Shown: positions 1 to 7,939, numbered from the stretch's first letter. The stretch: DNA of 39,695 nucleotides from UBA11891 sp003533785 (GCA_949511625.1 CATFEX010000044.1:1-39695); one strand, 5' to 3'. Numbers and translations: made by a program. The notes: generated by a model not told the origin, from the letters alone.

Positions 1-3
1 ATC

Positions 4-2388
4 TTACACTTTGATCCGTTTCGCTTCTTCAGCTGATTTGATTTTCTTCATTTTCAAGTTTTGATTCCCAAAATTATACAGAATGGAAAACTTGATTTGC
101 GGCTGACGAAAATCCCACCGCATAATTTGGGTAAATAATTCTGATCCCATTGATGAAACTTTAAAAATTTGAGTGTCCAATATATTGTCGCCATTGAGCG
201 TATAGGTCAAGTTTTTATATTTCTTCTGTAGAGATAAATTTAATGATCCGATTGGATCGATTCGATTGATTCCAAAAATAGAGCGAGATTGGAAAAAGCC
301 CCATACTTGAAAAGTGATTCCATTTCCAAGAGTGAAGTTATTGTTTAAATTGAATCTGATATTTGAATTTTCGATTCGTGAGAGAGCACCATCTACTGTA
401 TCTTCTAAAACAGTTTGTGAAAGGGTTGTGAAAAATCGGGCATTCCACTGTGATATTGGATAAAATGAATAACTGAGAATGGCACTCCAAGTTTGCTGTT
501 TGTCAATATTATCTGAAATCATTGTCAAAAAACCACTTTCGGGGTCAACACTGGGTTGAAAACGGGAAACACCATCCGTTTCATCGGTGTATTGCAGGCT
601 GATATTAATCGATTTAAATCGATAGTCTATCTGTAAATTGTCGGTGAAAGATGCCCGTAAAGCTACATTTCCCTGAAAGGCCTGGTTGATGTCTACAAAA
701 TAAACAAAGGGTGCCATATCTGTAAAGGCAGGCCTATTAATCCGTTTACTATAAGAAAAATTTAAGTTGTTAAAGTCATTAAGCTTATAACCCAAAAATA
801 AAGAAGGAAAAAAATTACCGTATTCGCGGTTAACCACCAATTGATTAGTCAATAAAGAAGTTAATTTTGTGTCTGTGTCTTCGTAGCGAAGACCCGCCTG
901 AAGCGTAAGTTTTTCGCCTAGGCTGGATCGGATTTGAGCATAGGCAGCAGCAATACCCTCTTCCAATTGACTTTGATTGGCAAAATTAGCATCATATACA
1001 TTATCACGAAATAGTTCATTACGGTTCATAAAGCTGTTAGATACGTACTTGAGTCCGGAAGTGAAGTTGATGGATGAAGTGAGGTCTGTTTCGAAATCCA
1101 AGGCGTACACCTCGATTTTAAATGGAGAATTTTTGGTTGAATTTAAATTCAAAAACTGATTGTTCAATCCTCCGTTATCAAGATTTATTTGATAATCTAC
1201 TGGCTGATCATTATCGTATTTGAGATAATCGTAAGCTAATTGAAGCTTGGATTTCTCAGACGTTTTGTAGGAAACAGATGCCCCAATTAGAGCATTTTTC
1301 CAAAAATTGTCTTCAGAAGAAAAGTAAATATCTTCACTGTTTATTGCCCCTGAATTTTGAATGTTTTTATCTTCGGTCATACGGTATGCATTGGAATACC
1401 CAGAAACAACCGTGCCGATATTAACTTTTTCACTGAGATCCACATCATAAGAAAAGCGAAGGTTTTGAACGACACGATTGTTGTCTCTATTCGCTTTAAT
1501 AAAGCTATTGTTTTCTGTATTGTCAATTCTTATGAATCGATCGGCTTCAAAGGAAATAGGCAAATTGTTATTATTGACCGAATAGTTAAATACAAGATTG
1601 GATTTTTCTGCTTTTACATTGAAATTCAAACTGCCATTTTGAGCCAATCGTCTATCTCCTGCACTCAGAGAAGATGTAAGATTTCCATTATACCCTGCTT
1701 CTAAATTTTGTTTGAGTTCAATATTGATAAATCCTGCGTTGCCTTCCGCATCAAATTTGGCAGGAGGGGTAGTAATCAATTCAACTGTTTTAGCGTTTTC
1801 TGCATTGATTCCATTAAGAAATTGTACAAGCGCTGCGGCAGGCATATAACTCAATTTACCATTGATCATGACCTGAACTCCGCTTTTACCTAACATGGAT
1901 ATTGACTCATTTTGACGATCCACAATAAGGCCTGGCGTCCGTTCTAGGATATCCAAAATACTAGACCCTGCTGTAGAGGAGTCGTCTTCTAAATCGATAA
2001 CGGTTCGATCAATTTCTTTTTTGTAAGGAATTTTTTTACCCACCACCTTAACGTCATTCAATTCAAAAGATTCCTCTTTCATTACAAGCTGACCCAATTT
2101 GACTTGGGAATTTGTATCAATTGAAAACGCTTTACTTTGTTCATCTTGTAAACCAATGGAAGTAGAAATAATATAGTATTCCCCTTTCAGGCCTGTACTA
2201 ATCTGGAATAGACCATTTTCATTACTGATTCCTCGATCATCAGTCAATTCTCCTGATTTTGTGTATAATAAAATGTTTGCAAAGGGGACGGGCTGTTCGA
2301 ATTCATCTACAATCATTCCCGATATTTTGTTCTGTGAAAAGCCAAGGAGACTAAATAGTAGTAAGAATATCGTTGGTGAAAATTGCAT
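4..2388 (-). CDS. TonB-dependent receptor-like outer-membrane beta-barrel protein
   Basis: The 794-residue protein starts with a signal peptide (about residues 1-19, ending in GFSQ). A carboxypeptidase-regulatory-like beta-sandwich follows (about 22-105), then a plug-type domain (about 120-225) with the sequence VMINGKLSYMP, then a long barrel rich in aromatic and Asn residues. This is the architecture of the Bacteroidetes 'outer membrane beta-barrel' receptors related to TonB-dependent transporters. It probably sits in the outer membrane and takes up or binds a substrate I cannot name. No SusD partner or sigma/anti-sigma pair lies beside it. It appears to be a single-gene unit; its 3' end lies only 3 bases from the window edge. 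Family call is firm; substrate is unknown. Confidence 0.9.
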   Translation of the reverse strand: MQFSPTIFLLLFSLLGFSQNKISGMIVDEFEQPVPFANILLYTKSGELTDDRGISNENGLFQISTGLKGEYYIISTSIGLQDEQSKAFSIDTNSQVKLGQLVMKEESFELNDVKVVGKKIPYKKEIDRTVIDLEDDSSTAGSSILDILERTPGLIVDRQNESISMLGKSGVQVMINGKLSYMPAAALVQFLNGINAENAKTVELITTPPAKFDAEGNAGFINIELKQNLEAGYNGNLTSSLSAGDRRLAQNGSLNFNVKAEKSNLVFNYSVNNNNLPISFEADRFIRIDNTENNSFIKANRDNNRVVQNLRFSYDVDLSEKVNIGTVVSGYSNAYRMTEDKNIQNSGAINSEDIYFSSEDNFWKNALIGASVSYKTSEKSKLQLAYDYLKYDNDQPVDYQINLDNGGLNNQFLNLNSTKNSPFKIEVYALDFETDLTSSINFTSGLKYVSNSFMNRNELFRDNVYDANFANQSQLEEGIAAAYAQIRSSLGEKLTLQAGLRYEDTDTKLTSLLTNQLVVNREYGNFFPSLFLGYKLNDFNNLNFSYSKRINRPAFTDMAPFVYFVDINQAFQGNVALRASFTDNLQIDYRFKSINISLQYTDETDGVSRFQPSVDPESGFLTMISDNIDKQQTWSAILSYSFYPISQWNARFFTTLSQTVLEDTVDGALSRIENSNIRFNLNNNFTLGNGITFQVWGFFQSRSIFGINRIDPIGSLNLSLQKKYKNLTYTLNGDNILDTQIFKVSSMGSELFTQIMRWDFRQPQIKFSILYNFGNQNLKMKKIKSAEEAKRIKV

Positions 2389-2475
2389 GTTTATGGTTAT
2401 TAATATTTAATTGCAATTTACAATTAAATTTAATATTTACGTTGGGTAAAAGTTAATCCATCTTGTAAGTACTGG

Positions 2476-2660
2476 TCAATTAAGTCCATGTAGCTTATCA
2501 AATTTTCCTATGATACTTCCAAGAGCTGAAGGAGGTATTCCCTGTTGGAATCTGACTTGGATGCATCTTCAACCTCAATAGGCTTTTGGGTAGGGAAGAC
2601 AAACTTCATTAACTGCAATAAAGCATTCACTCTCAACCTGGATATTATCCTCTAGTAGTA
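2476..2660 (-). pseudogene. Decayed copy A of a phage small-terminase-like gene (C-terminal part)
   Basis: Reading the minus strand from about 2651 gives the fragment RVNALLQLMKFVFPTQ followed by KPIEVED and EYLLQLL. This aligns residue for residue with the second copy at 3949-4254 (RVDALMHVWKYLEPTK, KAIEV, EYIQRLM). After EYLLQLL the frame must shift by one base to continue into FDKLHGLN and a stop at 2476-2478, matching NKLHGKN in the other copy. A stop codon (2652-2654) lies just upstream and no start can be found. The pattern KFVxPT after a helical segment resembles small terminase-like (DUF5681-type) proteins of Bacteroidetes phages. Homology between the two copies is seen directly; the phage assignment is inference. 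Confidence 0.55.
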
Positions 2661-3226
2661 ATGCAACGTTTCTCTTGAATTACAGGAGCTCATTAAACAA
2701 CGATTTAAAACGATTAATCCAGAGGGTAACTTCGATGCCCAAAAACTCGGAGAAAAGTATTTGTAAATACTTGAATATTCAAGAAAATCTGATTATTTGA
2801 TTTTCAGCGATTCTCCATAATCTTTAGAGATTCCATAATCTGGCTTAGTTGTTAGATAATCAACATTAAGTTAAGTTGAAAGTGTAAAGCCACTGTTCAA
2901 TGGGTTTTTGAAGAGTTAGCAATAATTATTGATTTTACAATGCTCTCAAAAAGCCATTTTTAGGACTTTTAGCGTTGTTTTTTGTGTTTTTAGAGCTGTT
3001 TGGGTTGAGTAGTAATTACGAAATCCTCAAACGGGATAATCAGCAGTTTTGTAGATCTTACAACAGTGCTAAAAGTGATCAAATACCAGATGAGTATAAG
3101 TCTTAATTTCAGTATGACCTATTTGATCGAAACAATAAGCGACACAACGACAAACCCCACCGATTAAAAGGGGGTGTAGTTGGGTTGGATAGCAAATTTG
3201 AAATCTATATTTTTTGTTTTGCTAAA
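2661..3226. other. Gene-poor stretch, probably eroded mobile-element DNA
   Basis: No convincing gene lies here. Short plus-strand frames stay open with protein-like composition: one ends in EGNFDAQKLGEKYL at 2764-2766, a second covers about 2936-3104, and a third runs from about 3105 to 3250. None has a plausible start with a ribosome site, and the last two sit in one frame separated by a stop codon. The stretch lies between two copies of a decayed phage-like gene, so remnants of the same element are a reasonable guess. No terminal inverted repeats or CRISPR-like repeats are visible. Confidence 0.4.
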
Positions 3227-3454
3227 TTATATGGGAAATTGATTCCCTAATAGGTATCCAAGTAACAAACCTAGGGTAAACATAATTAACCCTTTAGCAC
3301 TAAAAAACCATCCAAATTTTTCCTCCCATTCGTCAGGAATAAGATTGCCGTCTGCATCTTCAGCTTTACCCGATCTTGTTAAGTATCCTGCATAAAAATA
3401 TACTCCTGAAACAAGGATAACTATAAACACAGTGGTAATTAATACTTCATTCAT
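3227..3454 (-). CDS. Small two-helix membrane protein with a calcium-loop-like motif
   Basis: The start at 3454 gives 75 residues (MNEVLITTV...) and has a purine-rich GGAAAAA stretch upstream; a longer reading from 3520 adds 22 residues with no better signal. Two hydrophobic helices (about residues 5-25 and 54-72) flank a soluble middle segment. That segment contains DADGNLIPDEWE, whose spacing of Asp, Asn and Glu resembles the EF-hand/thrombospondin-type-3 loop DxDGDGIPDxWE. It is probably an inner-membrane protein of unknown function. The next gene upstream on the same strand is another small membrane protein 72 bases away. Not recognised as a named family. Confidence 0.55.
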   Translation of the reverse strand: MNEVLITTVFIVILVSGVYFYAGYLTRSGKAEDADGNLIPDEWEEKFGWFFSAKGLIMFTLGLLLGYLLGNQFPI

Positions 3455-3526
3455 GATTTCGTTTTTTCCTAAGTTACCAAAAATCAGGCACTTAAAAAAA
3501 CCCTCGATTAAAAGTTCCAATGGGAA

Positions 3527-3715
3527 TCATTTATTTTTATCCAATGATAAAAGGCCATACCAAACTATTAATGTCAACAAGAATGATACTGGAATTATGA
3601 AGTAGTATTTATCTGGGATGAAATTTAGGATTTCAAACTCATGTAAAACATGAATTAGTGCGATCAAAAGGTTTAAATACAAAATTATTGCAGTTCTATT
3701 TATGTATTTGTGCAT
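3527..3715 (-). CDS. Small hypothetical membrane protein
   Basis: The 62-residue product has two hydrophobic segments (about residues 8-25 and 38-57) separated by a short polar loop, and ends in a Lys-rich tail, as expected for a two-pass inner-membrane protein. No strong ribosome-binding site precedes the ATG at 3715, which is common in Bacteroidota. It lies between another small membrane gene and the 69-residue gene at 3753-3962, all on the minus strand, so they may be co-transcribed. I do not recognise the family. It could be a chance frame, but hydrophobicity and context favour a real gene. Confidence 0.45.
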   Translation of the reverse strand: MHKYINRTAIILYLNLLIALIHVLHEFEILNFIPDKYYFIIPVSFLLTLIVWYGLLSLDKNK

Positions 3716-3752
3716 TCAGTAAAACTACAAAAACCATATAGACTTATTTGAA

Positions 3753-3962
3753 TCAAAATTTAAATGAAATGACTGTGTTGAGCAAAAAGAAACACTCATT
3801 GCCTTGCTCGTCAATAAATGCTGTGGAACAGCCATAGTACTTCTGAGCTATCAGTGCTGATCTGGCATCTTTGTAGACTGTTAAGTCATAGAAAGCCTTT
3901 CTAGGTTGTCCCTGCTTATCCAGCACTACTTTGTCTTTTAAAAACACCTCAGTTTTTTCCAT
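3753..3962 (-). CDS. Hypothetical protein coupled to the phage small-terminase-like pseudogene
   Basis: This 69-residue soluble protein (MEKTEVFLKDKVV...) begins 14 bases inside the end of the decayed gene at 3949-4254, an overlap typical of translationally coupled phage genes. Its composition is balanced and it contains segments such as KAFYDLTVYKDARSA and STAFIDEQGNECFF that look like genuine protein. It has no membrane segment or known motif. It may be a surviving fragment of the same element. Function unknown. Confidence 0.45.
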   Translation of the reverse strand: MEKTEVFLKDKVVLDKQGQPRKAFYDLTVYKDARSALIAQKYYGCSTAFIDEQGNECFFLLNTVISFKF

Positions 3963-4254
3963 GGAGCTTGTTGTAGTTTTCTAGTGGAATATCCATTAAT
4001 CTTTGGATGTATTCTTCCTTCTTCTCTTCATCAGATACCTCAGCAACCTCGATTGCCTTCTTAGTTGGCTCTAAGTACTTCCATACATGCATGAGGGCAT
4101 CTACACGGCTCCTAGGCTACATCTTTCTGAGGTATTCAATGATCTCTTCTGCTGTAAAAGATGTGCCTACCTGACTGATGATTTTCTTAAGCTCTGTAGC
4201 CTTGTTCTTAGATCCAATGGGTCTACCATTACTATGTCCTTTCTCAAATGGCAT
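3949..4254 (-). pseudogene. Decayed copy B of a phage small-terminase-like gene, in-frame stop
   Basis: An ATG at 4252-4254 opens a frame starting MPFEKGHSNGRPIGSKNKAT, the N-terminal signature (KGxxxGRPxGSKNK) of small terminase-like DUF5681-type proteins in Bacteroidetes phages and mobile elements. After 45 codons a single TAG (4117-4119) interrupts it. The same frame then continues for more than 50 codons (PRSRVDALMHVWKYLEPTK...) to a natural stop at 3949-3951, giving about 101 residues if the TAG is read through. The continuation matches copy A at 2476-2651. The gene was therefore probably inactivated by one substitution, for example CAG to TAG. Its 3' end overlaps the next gene by 14 bases. 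Confidence 0.65.
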
Positions 4255-4581
4255 TATAATTTCTTTTTATTGGTTGTTAGTTTTTTAAAGATGATTATAA
4301 GTTAAGTTTGCATTGTGAGGACAACATGGACACCTTACAATTGCTATGAAGAGTCACTTCTGCTCTACCTCCAATTCTTTCGTTTGTTTATTAATAGTTG
4401 TTTTTGATAATAAGCCTAGAGCAGGGGAACTCTTCTCATTTCAAATAGATTTTCATTCAAGTATTGAAACGGAAAGAGGATTCGAACGAAGAAGAATGGG
4501 CAGACAATTTTGAGGTATCAAGTCGACACGAAGTACCCCAGTTAAAAGTCAAATAATTCGTTTATAATTCGTAGATGAAAT
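4255..4581. other. Non-coding stretch between tRNA-Val and the phage-like remnant
   Basis: I see no gene here. It lies on the 3' side of tRNA-Val, where tRNA-targeting elements usually insert. A ten-base match to the tRNA T-loop region (GGATTCGAAC, 4478-4487 versus 4625-4634) is present, but it is too short to call an attachment site. An AT-rich leader immediately precedes the start of the small-terminase-like pseudogene. Confidence 0.35.
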
Positions 4582-4608
4582 AAAAAAACCCCCGGAAATA
4601 ACCGGAGG
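4582..4608 (-). terminator. Rho-independent terminator after tRNA-Val
   Basis: On the minus strand, directly after the tRNA, a seven-base stem (CCTCCGG pairing with CCGGGGG through one G-T pair) with a six-base loop is followed by a run of seven T residues. This is a standard intrinsic terminator and ends the tRNA transcript. Confidence 0.8.
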
Positions 4609-4613
4609 TCTTG

Positions 4614-4688
4614 TGGGCGTTACTGGATTCGAACCAGTGACTTCTACCCTGTCAAGGTAGCGCTCTAAACCAACTGAGCTAAACACCC
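4614..4688 (-). tRNA. tRNA-Val (anticodon GAC)
   Basis: A complete cloverleaf can be drawn on the minus strand. The acceptor stem GGGTGTT pairs with AACGCCC (one G-T pair), the D-arm is GCTC/GAGC, the anticodon stem CTACC/GGTAG encloses TTGACAG (anticodon GAC), and the T-arm ACTGG/CCAGT encloses TTCGAAT. The discriminator base is A, with no encoded CCA. A strong terminator follows. The accessory patch with phage-like remnants lies on the 3' side. Confidence 0.95.
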
Positions 4689-4752
4689 TATTGAGTTTGT
4701 GAGTTATTAACATTGCAATAATTCCCAAAATCAATTTGCTGATTTAAATATA

Positions 4753-5010
4753 TCACTTTTTAGACATCTCATACCTCAACTTATAGTAAAGTGAGGGATT
4801 AATTCTCTGATTGTTATATAAGAATACAACCTTACCATTAACTATTTTCTTTGTTAGTCCAGACATACTTAATCACATTGTTTTTAAAATTATACAATTC
4901 CACCCCAGTTTCTGTTTGTGTGAATGCAGTAGAAAACTCATACTCATATGCGGTCCTAAACGGAGAGTTTAGAATTTGAAAGCTGTTTTTTAAAATAATA
5001 GTTTTACAAC
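4753..5010 (-). pseudogene. Frameshifted fragment of an unknown gene
   Basis: Two adjoining minus-strand frames look like one broken protein. The first runs from about 5010 to a stop at 4838-4840 with no usable start and contains FQILNSPFRTAYEYEF and TGVELYNFKNNVIKYVW. The second is offset and ends at 4753-4755. It can begin at the ATG at 4864-4866 and encodes 37 residues (MSGLTKKIVNGKVVFLYNNQ...). A single indel near 4845-4860 would join them. Alternatively the second is a tiny independent gene. No family recognised. This fills most of the gap between tRNA-Val and the PhoD gene. Confidence 0.4.
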
Positions 5011-5062
5011 ATTATAATAATGTCTGAGCCCACTGAGATTCTCAATTTTAAAAAAAATTAAT

Positions 5063-6781
5063 ATGTATCGTAAACTAGAATCAAGGCGCGCATTTTTAGC
5101 CAAATCCATTTTAGCCTCAGGTGGCGTAATACTTAGTAGCCAACTGGTTGGTCTTGAAAAAAATAATGAGTGGGAAATGTCAAACCTTGATGGGTCGAAA
5201 GGATATCACTTTTTGCATGGAGTAGGAAGCTTTGACCCCATTTCCTCCGCAGTTATAATTTGGACCCGATTTACGCCTACTGAAGCACTGGTCGGTCAAT
5301 CAATTCAAGTTCGATTCGAAGTTTCAAAGAACCATAGATTTACCCAATTGGTAGCCGAAGGAGTGGCAGAGGCCTTGCCTAAGCATGATTATACAGTAAT
5401 GGTGGATGTGAACCATTTGCCGTCCAATTCAAAGTTTTTCTACCGTTTTAGCTACGAGAACGCTCAATCGGTAGTTGGTGAAACCCTAACACTTCCTGAA
5501 CCTTCCGCTGCGGTAAGTGAGCTAACTATTGCGGTGTGTTCTTGCAGTAATTATCCTACAGGTTATTTTAATGTATATGACGCGATTGCCAAAAGCGAAG
5601 CAGATGTAGTGCTTCATTTAGGGGATTATATTTACGAATATGGAGGACCGGAATCGTATGGAGACAACCCAGTTCTGAAGCGTCAGCACGATCCGTATAA
5701 CGAAATTTTAACTCTTGAAGAATATCGTAAGCGATATCGTCAATACCGATCCGATGAATCGCTTCAACTTGTTCACCAGAAAAAGCCATTCATTGTCGTA
5801 TGGGATGACCACGAGGTAGCCAATGATGCCTTTAAAGAGGGTGCCGAGAATCACCAAGAAAACGAAGGTGATTTTGAGGAACGCAAAACGCTTGCGATTA
5901 AGGTACACGATGAGTACCTCCCCATACGGAGAGCATCCTCGTCAACTATTTATCGCAATTTTGAATTTGGAACACTTGTTAATCTAGTGATGCTCGATAC
6001 GCGAATCGTAGGACGAGATCGACAAATTGACATCAAATCCTTCTACAGTCCAGAAGGCTTCAATGCCGCTGACTTTTCTTTAGCATTGGCTGACCCGAGT
6101 CGCAGACTCTTGGGAGAGACCCAACTCAATTGGGCGGCAAAGACTATTACCAGTAGTTCGGCAACTTGGCAAGTGTTAGGTCAACAGGTTCTTATGGGAA
6201 AATTGTTTTTACCAGCAGAATTGCTTGTGGCCAACGCAAATGCAGAAACTGGAAAAATATCACGAGCGGAAGTACTTACCCTTCAGACAGAACTCACACA
6301 ACTTAAATCACGCTTATTACAAGGGGATACTTCCCTGTCAGCGATCGATCTTGAACGTATCAAAACTCTCGTTCCCTATAATCTAGATGCCTGGGATGGA
6401 TATTTCGCTGAACGCGAAATGCTTTATGATTCACTACGAGATAAAAAAGTAGTTGTCTTTGCAGGAGATACTCATAATGCTTGGCACAATGAACTCCAGG
6501 ATGTAAATGGAATGAAAATAGGAGAAGAATTTGCTACTCCCTCGGTTACCTCTTCTGGTCTTGAAAACTATTTGGAACTAGAAACTGAAAACATACCTTC
6601 TTTTGAGGAATCCTTGCAAATCCTAATTGACAACCTCAAGTACCTCGACGCTTCACGTAGAGGGTTTCTATTAACCCATTTTACTTCAACAACTGCCAAG
6701 ACTTCTTATCGCTTCGTAGACAATATTCATACCCAATCCTACGAGGTTGCCGAGGGAAAATCCATTTCTTATAGTGGATAG
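5063..6781 (+). CDS. phoD: PhoD-family alkaline phosphatase / phosphodiesterase, Tat-exported
   Basis: The 572-residue protein begins with a twin-arginine signal (SRRAFLAK at about residues 7-14, then a hydrophobic stretch to about 31), so it is exported folded through the Tat pathway. An N-terminal beta-sandwich is followed by the metallophosphatase core: GDYIYEYG (D188), WDDHEVAND (D249, H250) and FAGDTHNAWHNE (D469, H471, H475). These are expected ligands of the Fe/Ca centre in PhoD enzymes, which hydrolyse phosphomono- and diesters to scavenge phosphate. It stands alone, with no Pho-box-like site recognised upstream. A TatA/B-type gene lies 3.5 kb downstream. The family call is firm; the exact substrate is open. 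Confidence 0.9.
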   Translation: MYRKLESRRAFLAKSILASGGVILSSQLVGLEKNNEWEMSNLDGSKGYHFLHGVGSFDPISSAVIIWTRFTPTEALVGQSIQVRFEVSKNHRFTQLVAEGVAEALPKHDYTVMVDVNHLPSNSKFFYRFSYENAQSVVGETLTLPEPSAAVSELTIAVCSCSNYPTGYFNVYDAIAKSEADVVLHLGDYIYEYGGPESYGDNPVLKRQHDPYNEILTLEEYRKRYRQYRSDESLQLVHQKKPFIVVWDDHEVANDAFKEGAENHQENEGDFEERKTLAIKVHDEYLPIRRASSSTIYRNFEFGTLVNLVMLDTRIVGRDRQIDIKSFYSPEGFNAADFSLALADPSRRLLGETQLNWAAKTITSSSATWQVLGQQVLMGKLFLPAELLVANANAETGKISRAEVLTLQTELTQLKSRLLQGDTSLSAIDLERIKTLVPYNLDAWDGYFAEREMLYDSLRDKKVVVFAGDTHNAWHNELQDVNGMKIGEEFATPSVTSSGLENYLELETENIPSFEESLQILIDNLKYLDASRRGFLLTHFTSTTAKTSYRFVDNIHTQSYEVAEGKSISYSG

Positions 6782-6914
6782 GTGCTCAAATAGGAAAAAA
6801 TAGGGAATGTGCTCCTTTATCTCAATTGAAGAATTGTCATTCCTCAATAGCTAAAGGATACCTTTTAGGAGTTCTGGAAATGAATTTTAACGGGCTATGA
6901 AAAGGACTTGGATT

Positions 6915-7571
6915 TCACTCATTCGATTTTATTAAAAATTCCTGCAGCAGTTCCATTTCCTCAGCTGTTCGCTTAACTTTTTGGGCGGTCCCCAATGAGA
7001 CCCCGGCCTTTTGAGCCGAGGCGCGCAGGGACAAGCCCTGCTGCAAAGCCTCTAAACAATCCGCATTTTTTGATTTAGTTAGGAATGCTTTAGGTGTTAA
7101 TACAGGCTTCCTACCCCCATTTTGTTGGTATGCTCCACTGTCTTTGGCTTTTGCAATTCCAGCACGTTGCCACTCCAGTTTTTTTTGCTGCTCCTTTTTT
7201 TCCAAAGCTTGCACGATACTGAGTATAACCCTAACGGGTTCGGTCAATAGTCCATTCTCTCCATTCAGCGTCAAACTTTCTTCTTGGGCATGGATTGTTA
7301 TCTGTTTATCAATCAAAGTTTTCAAGGTTCGCATAACATCTAGTGCATTCCCCCCCAAAACCACAAGGGATTCGATAAAAAGAGTATCTATAGAACCCTC
7401 TTGTGCAAGGCGCAACAATTGCTGGCCATATGCCCTATCCCGAAACAATTGGATACTGGAACAGTGGTCGGTCAACTGTAAAACAGTATATCCTTCTTTC
7501 GTGTTTTTGATTTTAAGACCGCTTGGCGAAGAATCTTCAGAACCATTCGCAATATATCGGGCTGCTTGCAT
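6915..7571 (-). CDS. Serine-recombinase (resolvase) family protein lacking the catalytic residues
   Basis: The 218-residue layout matches the small Bacteroidetes resolvase/invertase family: an N-terminal catalytic-type domain (about 1-120), a long helix KLEWQRAGIAKAKDSGAY (131-148), an NGGRK linker and a C-terminal helix-turn-helix (about 165-202, including SLRASAQKAGVSLGTAQKVK). The active site is missing. Where resolvases have YxRVS this protein has Y6-I-A-N-G10. Where they have DRLGR it has V70-V-L-G-G74. So the nucleophilic Ser and the Arg/Asp cluster are absent, although S11 or S14/S15 lie close by. There is no frameshift or truncation. It probably binds DNA without cutting. It diverges from the small-envelope cluster at 7727. 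Confidence 0.8.
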   Translation of the reverse strand: MQAARYIANGSEDSSPSGLKIKNTKEGYTVLQLTDHCSSIQLFRDRAYGQQLLRLAQEGSIDTLFIESLVVLGGNALDVMRTLKTLIDKQITIHAQEESLTLNGENGLLTEPVRVILSIVQALEKKEQQKKLEWQRAGIAKAKDSGAYQQNGGRKPVLTPKAFLTKSKNADCLEALQQGLSLRASAQKAGVSLGTAQKVKRTAEEMELLQEFLIKSNE

Positions 7572-7726
7572 TTATTTTTTCGTAAAGATATAATATTTTA
7601 GTACATGTTGAAAATGAACAATTAAATAAGTTCTTTCTCTTACATTCCTTTATCAAATCGCTCATTCAAAAATTTGATTTATGCGGTCCGTTTTTTTAAA
7701 TTGAAAACGCTTTCTAAATATTAAAT

Positions 7727-7933
7727 ATGAAACCAGTATTACTAATTCTAGCACTGACACTATTCGTCTCCTGTGTCTCCGTTCGATTCCCAGAGACGAT
7801 CAAAGTGGATATTAATGTACCTGAAAACTTTGATGTTGAGAAAATGCAAATTTTAATCGATACGCTAAGAAGTCAAAAAGTGGATGGAACGATTGAGTTT
7901 CAATTGCACACCAAGGATAATAACGAATCCTGA
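7727..7933 (+). CDS. Small lipoprotein of unknown function
   Basis: The 68-residue product carries a lipoprotein signal with a lipobox LFVSC (Cys at residue 16). The mature domain of about 50 residues is acidic and beta/alpha-like (IKVDINVPENFDVEKMQ...). It is the first of five small same-strand genes and is followed without spacing by the DUF2905 gene. No known family. Likely anchored at the periplasmic or outer-membrane face. Confidence 0.65.
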   Translation: MKPVLLILALTLFVSCVSVRFPETIKVDINVPENFDVEKMQILIDTLRSQKVDGTIEFQLHTKDNNES

Positions 7934-7939
7934 TTGGTA

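Noticed and set aside
1357..1893. Plus-strand open frames of 115 and 61 codons opposite the TonB-dependent receptor gene
   Set aside because: They are antisense to a clear long gene, have no ribosome sites and no recognisable domains.
2936..3104. Plus-strand open frame with a hydrophobic start and protein-like tail
   Set aside because: No ATG in a usable place and no ribosome site; it may be a remnant, but chance is as likely.
3157..3190. Possible hairpin around a G-rich run (CCCCACC...GGGGGTG)
   Set aside because: Pairing is broken by mismatches and no T run follows, so it is not a convincing terminator.
4478..4634. Ten-base match (GGATTCGAAC) between 4478-4487 and the tRNA-Val T-loop, considered as an attachment site
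   Set aside because: The match is short, lies in the universally common T-loop sequence, and does not extend to the tRNA 3' end.
4549..4734. Minus-strand open frame of 61 codons spanning tRNA-Val
   Set aside because: It reads through a complete tRNA and its terminator; coding is not credible.
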